A program made the translations under genes and the position numbers. From NCBI RefSeq assembly GCF_000766795.1, contig NZ_JPDS01000001.1:1245001-1309000 (forward strand): DNA of 64,000 nt. The letters are read 5' to 3'. Origin of the DNA: Polaribacter sp. Hel1_85 (GTDB taxonomy: Bacteria; Bacteroidota; Bacteroidia; Flavobacteriales; Flavobacteriaceae). Positions 1 through 10,600 of this stretch are shown piece after piece (position 1 is the stretch's first letter; the number at the start of each line of letters is the position of its first letter). The notes beneath the pieces were generated by a model. The model saw only the letters and a list, made by a program, of their open reading frames with translations. It was not told the DNA's origin and searched no databases.

Positions 1-209
1 TTGTAAAAGATTTAAATGGAAATACAATTCCTGATAATACCACCTTAACTGTAGGTGTTAATGACTATGTACCTGCTGTCTATGATCTGTTTTTTCCAAC
101 TCCTAAAAATATTAACCCAGAAACAGATGCAGAAACTGTAATTGATTACTTAAAACACACCAGCTCAGAAATAAATTATAGCGCTAGTAATAATTTTTTT
201 AGATATTAA
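1..209 (+). CDS. 5'-nucleotidase-like protein, C-terminal fragment
   Basis: An open frame enters from the left edge in frame 3 and stops at 207-209 (TAA), giving about 68 residues. The visible part reads like the end of the 5'-nucleotidase C-terminal domain: a TLTVGVNDYVPAVYD stretch, where the family has its YtvatNdyla strand, followed by a final helix containing ETVIDYLK. If this is right, the full protein is a secreted or periplasmic metallophosphatase that dephosphorylates nucleotides. The catalytic domain lies outside the window, so the identity rests on a short C-terminal resemblance. No T9SS sorting domain follows. No clear terminator hairpin is seen after the stop. The next gene is convergent. 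Confidence 0.5.
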   Translation, partial: VKDLNGNTIPDNTTLTVGVNDYVPAVYDLFFPTPKNINPETDAETVIDYLKHTSSEINYSASNNFFRY

Positions 210-261
210 AAAAACTAACTAATGTTATTCTAAACCAAAAATAGAAACTTAAGAAATTTTA

Positions 262-1149
262 TTATTCACATAAGCCTTCTAAAGCATCTTCTATATCTCC
301 GGGGGTACTCATAATTTTCATAAAAGTTCCCATAGAAAGTTCTGGCCAGTGCAAAGCAATTCTATATTTTCCGTGCAACATTGTAGCTTCTTTTCCTTGT
401 AAAATTATTTCATAAGGCATTGCAGCAACATGATCTTCTCCTATTTTTGGTAAAAAATATGCTTCTCCATCTTCTTTATTTTGAAGTCCTACACCAAATA
501 CAGCTACTTTTTCATTTTTATAAACAAGTCTAAAAACTTCTTTTGTATTACCCTTTTTAGACTTTAAATTATTAGAAATTATTTTAAAACCTTCTTCAAA
601 GGATGCAAATTCATTTAATTCAATAGGATCTGTAAAATAAGGCATCATTATTTTGTAATGATATTTTGCTAATTTACTAGCTTTAACAGTACCTCCAAAT
701 GGTTTAAATTCATTACCAAAAACTGATAAAACCTTCTTTAAATCAGAGTCAAATTTCACAAAAACTCCACTATATTTACTATAATCACTTGCTAAATAAG
801 CTCTTAAAAAATAGTCTGGATTGGTATAAGAAATTATAATTTTATTGTTTTTTAATACTAATCCTATCTTCATTGTTGCTGCTAAAGCTCCTCTATCAGT
901 TACTTTAATAACTGTACTTTTTAAATCATTTCTTGTAAATGCAATAACTTTTAATGAATTTTTATCTGAAACATTATAACTACCTAAAACCGTAAAATTA
1001 TTATCATTTAGAACTTGTATAACTTTTTCAGATACAGACTGCATATTCATAGATGACTCCCCTACTTTTATATAAGGAGAAATATCTTGCGCTAAAGCAC
1101 TTGTAAAAATAAAAAAGAGAGAAATAATAGCTAAAATAAAATTTTTCAT
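262..1149 (-). CDS. secreted protein of unknown function
   Basis: This is a 295-residue protein with a clear signal peptide: MKN, a hydrophobic core, and likely cleavage after SALA, just before Gln21. The mature part has an alpha/beta look, with no transmembrane segment after the leader and no T9SS domain. Residues 30-120 faintly recall DUF302-type proteins, but this is only an impression. A conserved-looking C-terminal stretch (ALHWPELSMGTF, then TPGDIEDALEGL) ends in a lone cysteine. The ATG at 1147-1149 is directly before the signal peptide and is well supported. The gene stands alone, convergent with the preceding 5'-nucleotidase-like fragment. I do not recognise the family and assign no function. 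Confidence 0.75.
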   Translation of the reverse strand: MKNFILAIISLFFIFTSALAQDISPYIKVGESSMNMQSVSEKVIQVLNDNNFTVLGSYNVSDKNSLKVIAFTRNDLKSTVIKVTDRGALAATMKIGLVLKNNKIIISYTNPDYFLRAYLASDYSKYSGVFVKFDSDLKKVLSVFGNEFKPFGGTVKASKLAKYHYKIMMPYFTDPIELNEFASFEEGFKIISNNLKSKKGNTKEVFRLVYKNEKVAVFGVGLQNKEDGEAYFLPKIGEDHVAAMPYEIILQGKEATMLHGKYRIALHWPELSMGTFMKIMSTPGDIEDALEGLCE

Positions 1150-1385
1150 GATTCAGTTGTTTAAATATTTCTTGAAGTTTGAGGTAAAAAATAAGGGCGA
1201 AAATTCCAAACTTATTTTAACACAAAATAAGAGATTTAGTATGAGTATATTTATGACTTATGTCATGATATATCTTAAGAATTAGCTGAGAAAAAATCAC
1301 AATTAAGAGAATTATAAAATATGAATAAAAAAACAAAAATAAAACTTATAAAATACTCATTTTAAATATATTAAAAACTAAACAC
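1150..1385. other. intergenic region with a TGAC-N4-GTCA palindrome
   Basis: No gene is seen between the start of the secreted protein (minus strand) and the end of recG (minus strand). The stretch 1253-1266 reads ATGACTTATGTCAT, a palindrome with five-base arms and a four-base spacer, about 105 bases upstream of the secreted-protein start. Its symmetry would suit a dimeric regulator of the Crp/Fnr type, but the match to any known box is only suggestive. Confidence 0.35.
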
Positions 1386-3932
1386 TTAACTAATACTACT
1401 CCAAATTTTAGAAGTTTTAGACAACTCTAAATATGCTGTTTTGATATTTCTATTTTCTGGTTTCGATAAGTTAGAATCATCTTGTAACAAATCAATTGCT
1501 GTGTTTCTTGCAGCTACTAAAATTTGAGTATCTTTTACAACATCAGCAATTTTTAAATTTAAAACACCACTTTGTTGTGTTCCCATTAAATTACCTGGTC
1601 CTCGCAGTTTTAAATCTACTTCTGCAATCTTAAAACCATCAGTAGTATCTACCATGGTTTTTAAACGTGTTTTTCCTTCTTCAGAAAGTTTGTAACTAGA
1701 TAATAAAATACAATAACTTTGTGCTGCACCTCTACCAACTCTTCCTCTTAATTGATGTAATTGTGAAAGCCCAAAACGCTCTGAACTCTCAATAATCATT
1801 ACACTTGCATTAGGCACGTTTACACCAACTTCTATTACAGTAGTAGCCACCATAATTTGAGTTTCACCTTTTACAAAACTCTGCATTTCATGTTCTTTAT
1901 CTGCAGGTTTCATTTTTCCATGAACAATACTTATTTGATATTTTGGTGATGGAAAATCGCGAGAAATACTTTCATAACCATCCATTAAATCTTTATAATC
2001 CATCGCTTCAGATTCTTGAATTAAAGGATACACGATATAAACTTGTCTTCCTTTTTCAATTTCATCTCTCATAAATTTAAAAACAGACAAACGATTACTA
2101 TCAAATCGATGAACCGTTTTTACTTCTTTTCTACCAGGAGGTAACTCGTCAATTACAGAAATATCTAAATCGCCATAAACAGACATTGCCAAAGTTCTTG
2201 GTATTGGTGTTGCTGTCATTACTAAAATGTGTGGAGGTGCCCACCCTTGCCCTCCCAAAGGGAGGGAATTCTCACTCTTACGTTTTTCTAATTCTTCTGA
2301 AATCTTTCTGATTACAGTTTCAATACTTCCAATTACTTCTTCATTGGTAAATCTTATAACTTTGAAACCTAATTCCTTTAAAATTTCAGTTCTTAAATCA
2401 TCTGCTTCTTGTTGTAGTGTTGTATTATGATATTTTCCATCAACTTCTATAACTAGTTTTTTAGAAATACAGATAAAATCAACAATAATTTCATCAACTA
2501 CATGCTGTCGTCTAAATTTAAAATCTAATTTCTTAGTTTTTAATTGCTCCCAAAGAACTTGTTCTGCTGGTGTAGTTTGTTTTTTTCTATCTTTCTGTAA
2601 TTCCTTCATCAATTTATAAACTGATGGACGAGCTGTTTCATAACGATTCCGCACAGAAACTCCTTCCCTTTGGGAAGGTTGGGATGGGCTCTTTGTTTTA
2701 GACCACAATTTTGCTCTTTGTGCAACTCCAAATCTGTGCTGTTCATCAATAATTGCAATTCCAAGGTTTTTAAACTGTACTTTATCTTCTAACAAAGCAT
2801 GCGTACCAATTAATATGTGTAAAGTTCCATCTTCTAAATTTTGATGAATTTCTCTTCTCTTTTTTGTTCTTACAGAACCTGTTAATAAATCAACTTTTAA
2901 ATCCATGTTGGCAATAAGTTCAGAAATTGCATGATAATGTTGTGTTGCTAAAATTTCTGTTGGCGCCATAATTGTTGCCTGAAAACCATTATCAATAGCC
3001 AAAAGCATCGTTAATAAAGCTACAATTGTTTTTCCAGAACCAACATCTCCTTGTAAAAGACGATTCATATGTGCTCCAGAAGCAACATCTTTCCGAATTT
3101 CTTTTAACACTCTTTTTTGAGCATTGGTTAAATCGAAAGGCAAATGATTCTTATAAAATGTATTAAAATTATCAGCAACATTTTCAAAAACATAACCTTT
3201 AATTTTTGTTTTGTTGATGAGTTTTTTACGCAACAATTGTAATTGAATAAAAAACAACTCTTCAAACTTTAATCTGTATTGAGCTTTAGCCAAATTTTCT
3301 TGACTTCTAGGAAAATGAGCATTTAACAAAGCATCACGTTTCCCCATCAATTTATAATTTTCAATAATTTCTTTTGACAGACTTTCTTCAATTACTTCAA
3401 AAAACTGTTGTAATAAATTCTGAACATAAGTTCTCATCAATTTATTAGAAACTCCAGAATTTGTTAATTTTTCTGTAGATGGATATACAGGTTGCATTTT
3501 AGTTTGCAACTTCTTTTTATATTCTTTAACCAATTCCATTTCTGGATGCGGAATGCTAAAAAACCCATTATAATGATTCAATTTACCATAAACCACATAG
3601 GGTTCATTAATTTTTAGAGCATCTTTAATCCATTTTTGGCTTTTAAACCAAACTAATTCCATAGTCCCAGAAGCGTCTTGAAAAGTTGCTACTAGCCTAC
3701 TTCCTCTTTTTTGAGATACTGATTTTACACGTGTAATTTTACCTACAATTTGTACTTCTGATGAATTGGGTTGTAAATCTTTTATGCTATAAAAAGCAGT
3801 TTTATCAATATATCTAAAGGGAAAAAAATGAAGTAAATCATTACATGTTTTTATACCTAATTCTGTATACAAAAGCGTTGCTCGTTGTACACTTATTCCA
3901 TTTATATATGTTATTGGGTAGCTTAAATTCAA
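1386..3932 (-). CDS. recG: ATP-dependent DNA helicase RecG with an inserted DUF559 endonuclease domain
   Basis: RecG remodels stalled replication forks and Holliday junctions. Visible in order: N-terminal wedge/OB region (about 1-230), Walker A GDVGSGKT (295-302), Walker B DEQH (396-399), motif III MTATPIPRT (about 571), and the C-terminal helicase domain with the QLHQLRGRVGRG motif. RecG proteins are usually close to 700 residues; this one has 848. The excess is an in-frame block at about residues 415-565, between AKLWSKTK and PPHILVMTATP, which are normally joined by a short loop. That block is a DUF559/Vsr-like PD-(D/E)XK nuclease domain. Taking it out leaves about 697 residues of ordinary RecG, and the frame is open throughout. 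The start is TTG at 3930-3932, chosen because its reading matches the RecG N terminus and no in-frame ATG lies just upstream. Whether both activities coexist is unknown. Confidence 0.95.
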   Translation of the reverse strand: MNLSYPITYINGISVQRATLLYTELGIKTCNDLLHFFPFRYIDKTAFYSIKDLQPNSSEVQIVGKITRVKSVSQKRGSRLVATFQDASGTMELVWFKSQKWIKDALKINEPYVVYGKLNHYNGFFSIPHPEMELVKEYKKKLQTKMQPVYPSTEKLTNSGVSNKLMRTYVQNLLQQFFEVIEESLSKEIIENYKLMGKRDALLNAHFPRSQENLAKAQYRLKFEELFFIQLQLLRKKLINKTKIKGYVFENVADNFNTFYKNHLPFDLTNAQKRVLKEIRKDVASGAHMNRLLQGDVGSGKTIVALLTMLLAIDNGFQATIMAPTEILATQHYHAISELIANMDLKVDLLTGSVRTKKRREIHQNLEDGTLHILIGTHALLEDKVQFKNLGIAIIDEQHRFGVAQRAKLWSKTKSPSQPSQREGVSVRNRYETARPSVYKLMKELQKDRKKQTTPAEQVLWEQLKTKKLDFKFRRQHVVDEIIVDFICISKKLVIEVDGKYHNTTLQQEADDLRTEILKELGFKVIRFTNEEVIGSIETVIRKISEELEKRKSENSLPLGGQGWAPPHILVMTATPIPRTLAMSVYGDLDISVIDELPPGRKEVKTVHRFDSNRLSVFKFMRDEIEKGRQVYIVYPLIQESEAMDYKDLMDGYESISRDFPSPKYQISIVHGKMKPADKEHEMQSFVKGETQIMVATTVIEVGVNVPNASVMIIESSERFGLSQLHQLRGRVGRGAAQSYCILLSSYKLSEEGKTRLKTMVDTTDGFKIAEVDLKLRGPGNLMGTQQSGVLNLKIADVVKDTQILVAARNTAIDLLQDDSNLSKPENRNIKTAYLELSKTSKIWSSIS
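2236..2692 (-). mobile_element. in-frame DUF559 endonuclease cassette with inverted-repeat ends, inside recG
   Basis: About 450 bases interrupt recG in frame. The coded block carries a typical DUF559 core: a TPAEQVLWEQLK helix, FRRQH, then VDF (Asp485) and IEVDG (Glu496, Asp498), which fit a PD-(D/E)XK active site, and a GFKVIRF strand near the end. The ends are imperfect inverted repeats of about 35 bases. The left end contains CCCTCCCAAAGGGAGGG (2250-2266) and the right end contains TTCCCTTTGGGAA (2664-2676); each is itself a palindrome. They translate as a SQPSQREGVS-type lead-in and a SLPLGGQGWAPP tail. No transposase is present. I see no clear target-site duplication. The cassette looks like a homing or miniature mobile unit that keeps the host frame; this is inference. 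Confidence 0.8.
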
Positions 3933-4107
3933 TTTAAAAATAATGAATAACGAAAATACATATTAATTTAATAGATTACTTTTTGTAATTAGAAATAAAT
4001 CTTAAAAAAATGAAATTAGTTTTACGTTACTATTTCAAAAAATGTTAAATAATCAAGTTTAAAAGAGTGTCTTTATTTTTATTTAAAAAATTGTGACTTT
4101 TAATATA

Positions 4108-4210
4108 TGATAGTGTGTAATTTTATATAAAAGATGATGCAAATTCATAATATTTTTACAAAAGTTAAAAATAATATCTGTTTAAAATAATAAAAAAATT
4201 ACACCTATCA
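4108..4210. repeat. 103-base unit bounded by 16-17 base inverted repeats
   Basis: The arms at 4108-4124 and 4195-4210 are complementary except for one extra base in the left arm. They enclose about 70 AT-rich bases with no reading frame. This could be a miniature inverted-repeat element or a large RNA hairpin in the leader of the surface-protein gene. Nothing in the sequence decides between the two. Confidence 0.4.
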
Positions 4211-4363
4211 TTTAATAATCTTAAATATCCTTTAAAAGAAACAAACTTTCACATTCATCTACAATTAATCACATTGTATAATAATCGATTTTATCAAGAA
4301 ACTTACAAGGAAAAAAAATAAATAATTATAAATTTTAAGAGACAATTATATATACAAAAGCAC

Positions 4364-4371
4364 TACCTTCG
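4364..4371 (+). promoter_or_regulatory. possible -7 box (TACCTTCG) for the giant surface-protein gene
   Basis: TACCTTCG followed by C fits the flavobacterial TAnnTTTG consensus with one change. No TTG is seen at the expected -33 distance, so the call is weak. Transcription from here would leave a leader of about 250 bases that contains the palindrome at 4514-4528. Confidence 0.3.
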
Positions 4372-4513
4372 CGCGCTAATTCCTCCAAAATATATTATTG
4401 TATAACTTAAATTTAATTTAGGAAATAATTAGTGCCTTAAAATAGGAAAACCAAGATTAAAAAGTAAGCAACCTCCCCCATTATTTTTTTACCGAAAAGA
4501 CCATAGTAGTTAT

Positions 4514-4528
4514 CGACATTAAATGTCG
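4514..4528. promoter_or_regulatory. perfect palindrome upstream of the giant surface-protein gene
   Basis: CGACATTAAATGTCG is perfectly symmetric about its central A and lies about 95 bases before the ATG at 4622. It is GC-richer than its surroundings. It could be an operator or the stem of a leader hairpin; the regulator is not identifiable. Confidence 0.35.
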
Positions 4529-4621
4529 TTTCAACGTATAATCTTATTATCATACATTCAAAATATTAATTTTGAATTTAATAAGTACTGAAAAAACTAA
4601 CCGTTTTTTTTTAACAAAAAA

Positions 4622-7600
4622 ATGTATTTAAAATCAAAAAAAATACCTCAATTAAAAATGAAAATTAAAACTTATTTCTGTTCAATTAAGAGTAATAAAA
4701 TATTATTCTTAATTTTATTTTTAATTAACTCTCTTTATAATATTAACGCCCAATGTACTACGTCTGACTATACGTTAAACAGTAACCAAACTAATGGGTA
4801 CGTTTTTCAAAATGGTATTACTAGTGTAACTGCAGATGTTTCTATTTCTAATGGAAGTGGTGCTACTTTTGACGACGGTGCTATAATTTGTATTTCCTTA
4901 GGGCATACTTTAACAATTTCTAGTATATCATCAACCACAGGTGAAGATGTTGAAATTTACATAGAAAATGGTGAATTAAATATTGCTCAAAGCTCTGGTT
5001 GGGATGCCAATGTAACTATAAAAATTGGTGAAGACGGTATACTATCATCAAATTCTAACGCTGCCGTAGAAATAAGAGGGAGTAATAATAGTATTTATAA
5101 TGAAGGTCTAATTGATGTTGGTACCTTAAACCTTTCTAGTAATTCTATAAATGAGTTTGATAACCTAGGAACAGTGATAGTTGCAAATGCACTTAATGCT
5201 TCTTCTTCTGGTACATCTACAACATATAGTAATTTCAGAAACCAAAATATAATGACAATTGGTGGTAATTTTGCAATTAGCCAATACTCTACTCTTGTAA
5301 ATTGTAGTACTATTACCTCTGGTCAATCATTTAATATGAATAGTGGTACTGTTACAAATACTGGTAATTTTATTATAACTACTGGTGAATTATCAATGGG
5401 TGGTGCTAATGCCAAGTTTTATAACTATGGAACTTTTACAACTCCTGGAAGTATGAATGTACAAGGTGAATTTTATACAGAAGGCTTTACTGATATAGGA
5501 GGAGCAGCTCAAGGTGAAGGAAACCTTACAGGTCCACCAACAACAGACGACAAAACGGGTTATATAGAAATTGGTAGTCAATCTAGTTTCAAAGGACCTC
5601 TAGGTCCTAATCTTAATATTAAATATGCTTTTTCTTCCTCTCCCTTTCCATCTGCTGATATACAAGATAGAGTTACCTTTAATTGTGAGTCAGATGAAAC
5701 TTGTTACAATCCTAAAGTTACTACAGAGATTTGTGCAAACTTAGATGGTAGTGTACCTTGTTTCGAAGATCCTGGAGTAATAACAGGTTCTTGTGTAAAT
5801 AATGGTGATTTACAGTTTACATTAAACTTAGTAGGTAGTAATAGTGCAAGTACAACATATAATATAACTGGTACAACAATAAGTACCGGTACTTATAAAA
5901 CAGATAACGTTTTTACTATTACTGATGGAGCAGATGGTCTAGATAAAATAGTAACAATAACAGATGTAGACAACCCAGATTGTGATATAACTGTTACAAT
6001 CTCTGGAGCTGCATCTTGCAAAGATACAGATGGAGATGGAATTCCAGATTCTGCCGATTTAGACAATGATAATGATGGTATTTTAGATACTGAAGAAGGA
6101 GCTTGTAATACTACAATAGCTGCAACTACTCAATGGAATAGTACAGATACTTATGGTTTTAATTTTACAGAAACAAACCTTAGTGGATCTAATGTTGATG
6201 TAACACTAACCGGTATATACAACAGTGGTGCTGTAGAAACAACAGATGAAGGTAATGGAAATCAAGATTCTGGTGTATATGAAAATGGTGATGGTCTATT
6301 ATACAGAGTAGGTTGGGAAGATTTAGTTGTTGATGATCCTGAAGAAAATGCAACATTTACCTTTACCTTTTCAGAAGCTGTAATACTTACAAACTTCAAC
6401 GTAAAAGACATCGATAAAAGAACCACATTTTTTGATGCCATTAAAGTAACTGCAAAAGATGATTTAGGAAATGAAATCCCATTAAATATAACTGCAGGAT
6501 CTAGCCTTACTATTAACCCTGATGATGTATACTACTCTAGTGTAACAGTTAATTCTGTAGATGAAAATGAAGACCATTGGTTAACAATTAATAGTACTCA
6601 ACAAATTAAGCACCTAATTATTACTGCAATCCCTATTGTTGAGGCATCTTTAACTGGATCAACACCTGCAAGTACTTCAAGATTTATTTTTGGAGATATA
6701 GAATTTTCAGTTTGTCAAAGTTTAGATACAGATAATGATGGAATTCCAAATCATTTAGATTTAGATTCGGATAATGATGGTATAACTGATGTAATTGAAG
6801 CTGGAGGTACAGATACTAATAATGATGGTAAAGCAGATGGAACTGTAGGTACTACAACAACTACAAATGGAGTTCCTAGCTCTTCAGGTACAGGTACTAC
6901 TCCAACTGATACAGATAATGATGGTATTCCTAATTTTTTAGACATCGATGCAGATAATGATGGTATTCCAGATAATATAGAAGCACAAACTACTAGTGGT
7001 TACACTCCTCCTAGTACTACATTCTTAGACACAAATGATAATGGTGTAGATGATGCATATGAAAATAATGCTATCATTGGAATAACTCCAACAAATACAG
7101 ATGGTACAGATACAGCAGATTATATAGATGCAGATTCAGATAATGACGGTATTCCTGATATTTATGAAAACGGAAATGCTAATAATACATTGTCAGGAAC
7201 AGATACTGATAATGATGGTTTAGATGATAATTTTGAAGGAGCAGATAATAATGATGGTTATGATGTAAATGATGATATTAACACCCCAAATGCAAGTAAT
7301 TTAGGAGATGAAGATGATGATTTAAATTCTGGAGGAGATCTAGATTATAGAGACATTAAAGATACAGATAATGATGGTGTACCAAATAGTATTGATATTG
7401 ATGATGATAATGATGGAATACTTGACACAGTAGAATCTACAAATTTTGCATTGCAATCAGGAGCTACTGCAACACAAAGTTCTACAGGTTATGGAGGTGT
7501 AGCTAGTAATGCTATTGATGGTGATACTAACGGATCTTGGAGTAACGGATCTGTAACACATACAAGTACAGAAACAGACCCTTATTGGTTACTAGATTTA

Positions 7601-10600
7601 TCTTCTACAGAATCTATAAATAATATTACAATATATAATAGAACTGATTCTTGTTGTTACCAAAGATTAGACGATTTTATTGTAGAAATTCTAGATGAAA
7701 ATCTTAATGTTGTTTACTCATATAATCATTCTGGAAGTCTTACTGATAATATTAATCTTAGTATTAATGATGTTGAAGGACAATATGTTAGGGTTAGATT
7801 AGAAGGTACAGGTACTCTAAGTTTAGCTGAAGTTCAGGTATTTGGTAATACTGATGTAGATTTAGACGGCATCCCTAATCATTTAGATTTAGATGCAGAT
7901 AATGACGGAATTCCAGATAGTATAGAAGCACAATCTACTGTAGACTATATAGAGCCTTCAGGAAATGATACAGACAATGATGGTTTAGATGATGCTTATG
8001 ATGCAACTCCAAATGGTACAGCAGATGGAGCAGATTCATTAGGTCTTACAGCTGTAAATACTGATGCTAATGCAGTTATTGGTGCAGACACAATTCCAGA
8101 TTATCTAGATTTAGATTCAGATGGAGATGGTTTATTTGATGTTGAAGAATCTGGTAGTGACTTACCAAATGATGGTAATGGAACTTCTACAGGAACTTTT
8201 GGAGTTAACGGATTAAATGATCTTGTAGAAACAGGCGATACAGATTTAGGATATACAGATGTTAATGGAGAATATGATAATACACAAACAGATAATTTTG
8301 ATGATGAAAATGCTGATGTATTAACAACTGGTGATGTAGATTATAGAGATATACAAGATAATGATAATGATGGAATTCCAGACCTTTTTGATTTAGATGA
8401 TGATAATGATGGAATTTTAGATATAGAAGAAAGTGGAATTTATTTACATGATGCAGATGAAGATGGGGATGGAATCCCTAACTACTTAGATACTTCTGAT
8501 AATACTGTTGGTAGTAATCCAGGAACTGACTATACAGATACAAATGGGGATGGTATACCTGACGTATATGACAATGACGGTGACGGTATTCCAAACCATT
8601 TTGATTTAGATTCTGATAATGATGGTATTCCAGATTTAGTTGAAGCTGGAGGAGAAGATATAGATGGAAATGGGTTAATAGATGATATTAACACCGATGG
8701 TACATTAGTAAATGATACAGATAATGATGGTTTAGACGATCGTTACGATACAGATAATGAAGGAACAGCAATTGCAAATCTAGATACAGATGGAGATGGA
8801 GTGCCAGATACACAAGATTTAGATTCTGACAATGATGGAATTACAGATGTAGTTGAAACTGGAGGTGCAGATACCGATAATGATGGTAAAGCAGACGGTT
8901 TTACAGATACAGATGAAGATGGATTTAACGACACAGTAGATGGTGATGTTGGACAAGATGGAACTTCAGAAAACACAGCCAATGCGTTAATTGTTACAGG
9001 AGAAGATACTGATAATGATGGTGTACCTAATTCATACCCTAATGGAGATGCAGATGGAGATGGGTATTTAAATCACTTAGATATTGATGCAGATAATGAT
9101 GGTATTCCAGATAATATTGAAGGACAAACTTCTTTAGATTATGAAGCGCCAAGTGGTGTTGGTACAGGTATTACAGACGATAACAATAACGGTGTAGATG
9201 ACGCTTATGAAGTGGGAACTGTTATTGGTATTACTCCAGAAAATACAGATGGTACAGATAACCCAGATTATTTAGATTCAGATTCAGATAATGATGGTAT
9301 TACTGATATCAATGAAAACGGAGATACTGATAACACTTTAGCAGGAACAGATGCAGATAATGATGGATTAGATGATAATTTTGATGATAATGATGATTCT
9401 TCTACAACTGGCTCTACTGTAAATGATGGTTTAGGAACAAATGATAAAGTAACGGATGAAACTTCTTTAGAAGATGCATATAATGATGAGGATGGAGACT
9501 TTAACCCAGGTGCTGGTGATTTAGATTACAGAGATCTTCCTAATATAGAAACAGAAAACGATATTAATCAAACACCTTTAAACACGCCAGTAGATGGTAA
9601 TGTTTTAACAAACGATATTGATCCTGATGGTGGTGATATTGCTGTTTCTCAAATAGATACTGATGGTGATGGAATCCCAGATACTACTCCTACAGCAGGA
9701 ACACCAATTAGTACACCTAATGGTAGTATTACTATAGATCCAGAAACAGGTGAATATACTTTTACACCAACTACAGGATTTACTGGTACAGAAACAATTA
9801 CATATATAGCCTGTGATGATGATACACCACAGACTTGTGAAACTGCAGAATTAACAATTATTGTTATACCTACTCTAACAGTTGATGGTAGTAATAACCC
9901 TCCAATCGCTCAAGATGATACGAACAGTGTAGAAGCTGGAGAAACAGTTACTTCAACTATTTTAAGTAATGATTCAGATTTAGACGGAGATACTTTAACA
10001 GTAAGCGAAGCAACAGGTTTAAGCTCAACAGGTACTACATTTTTATTAACAACAACATCTCAAGATGTTTATGATGAAAATGGTGTTTTAGCAGGAAAAG
10101 CTAAATTGGAGAATGGTGAAGTGGTATTTATTGCAGACAGTAGCTTTACAGGTGAAGTACCAATTGAGTATACAGTTAGTGATGGAAATAATGGTACAGA
10201 TACTGCTACTTTAACAATCACTGTAGACCCTGCCAATGCAACAGACAATGATGTGTATGCTAATGATGATGCCAATACAGGTTTACAAGATGTAGCACAA
10301 ACTGGAAGTGTATTAACAAATGATACGAATCCAGATGCAATAGGAACTCCAGTAGTTTCTAGCGCAATAAGTCATGCTGGAATATTAACAGTAGATGGTA
10401 GTACATCTAATACATTATCTAGTGGAGGAACATTGGTTATAAATACAGATGGTAGCTATACGTATACTCCTGCAAATGGTTTTGTAGGTACAGAAGTAGT
10501 TACTTACCAAGTTTGTGATAATGGAACACCTAACGCATGTGACACAGCAACATTGTACTTAACAACTGTAGATAGCAATAGTATAGATACAGAAAACGAC

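Larger units (their letters stand above)
3933..4621. other. 689-base non-coding region between recG and the giant surface-protein gene
   Basis: No credible gene is seen. It holds a long inverted repeat (TGATAGTGTGTAATTTT at 4108-4124, nearly complementary to 4195-4210, with about 70 bases between the arms). It also holds a perfect odd palindrome CGACATTAAATGTCG at 4514-4528, and a possible flavobacterial -7 box TACCTTCG at 4364-4371. The last would give the giant gene a leader of about 250 bases. The base composition is extremely AT-rich. Confidence 0.6.

Noticed and set aside
2227..2430. A plus-strand frame across the DUF559 cassette in recG
   Set aside because: It is antisense to the nuclease domain; the cassette's conserved motifs are all on the minus strand.
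2236..2692. Intein in RecG
   Set aside because: The size of about 150 residues could suit a mini-intein, but there is no nucleophile at the left junction, no N-terminal splicing block and no C-terminal His-Asn; the content is a DUF559 domain.
6025..9540. Regular DNA repeats that could suggest a CRISPR array
   Set aside because: The units are coding, vary in length, and encode TSP3 calcium-binding repeats in one open frame; there are no unique spacers of constant size.
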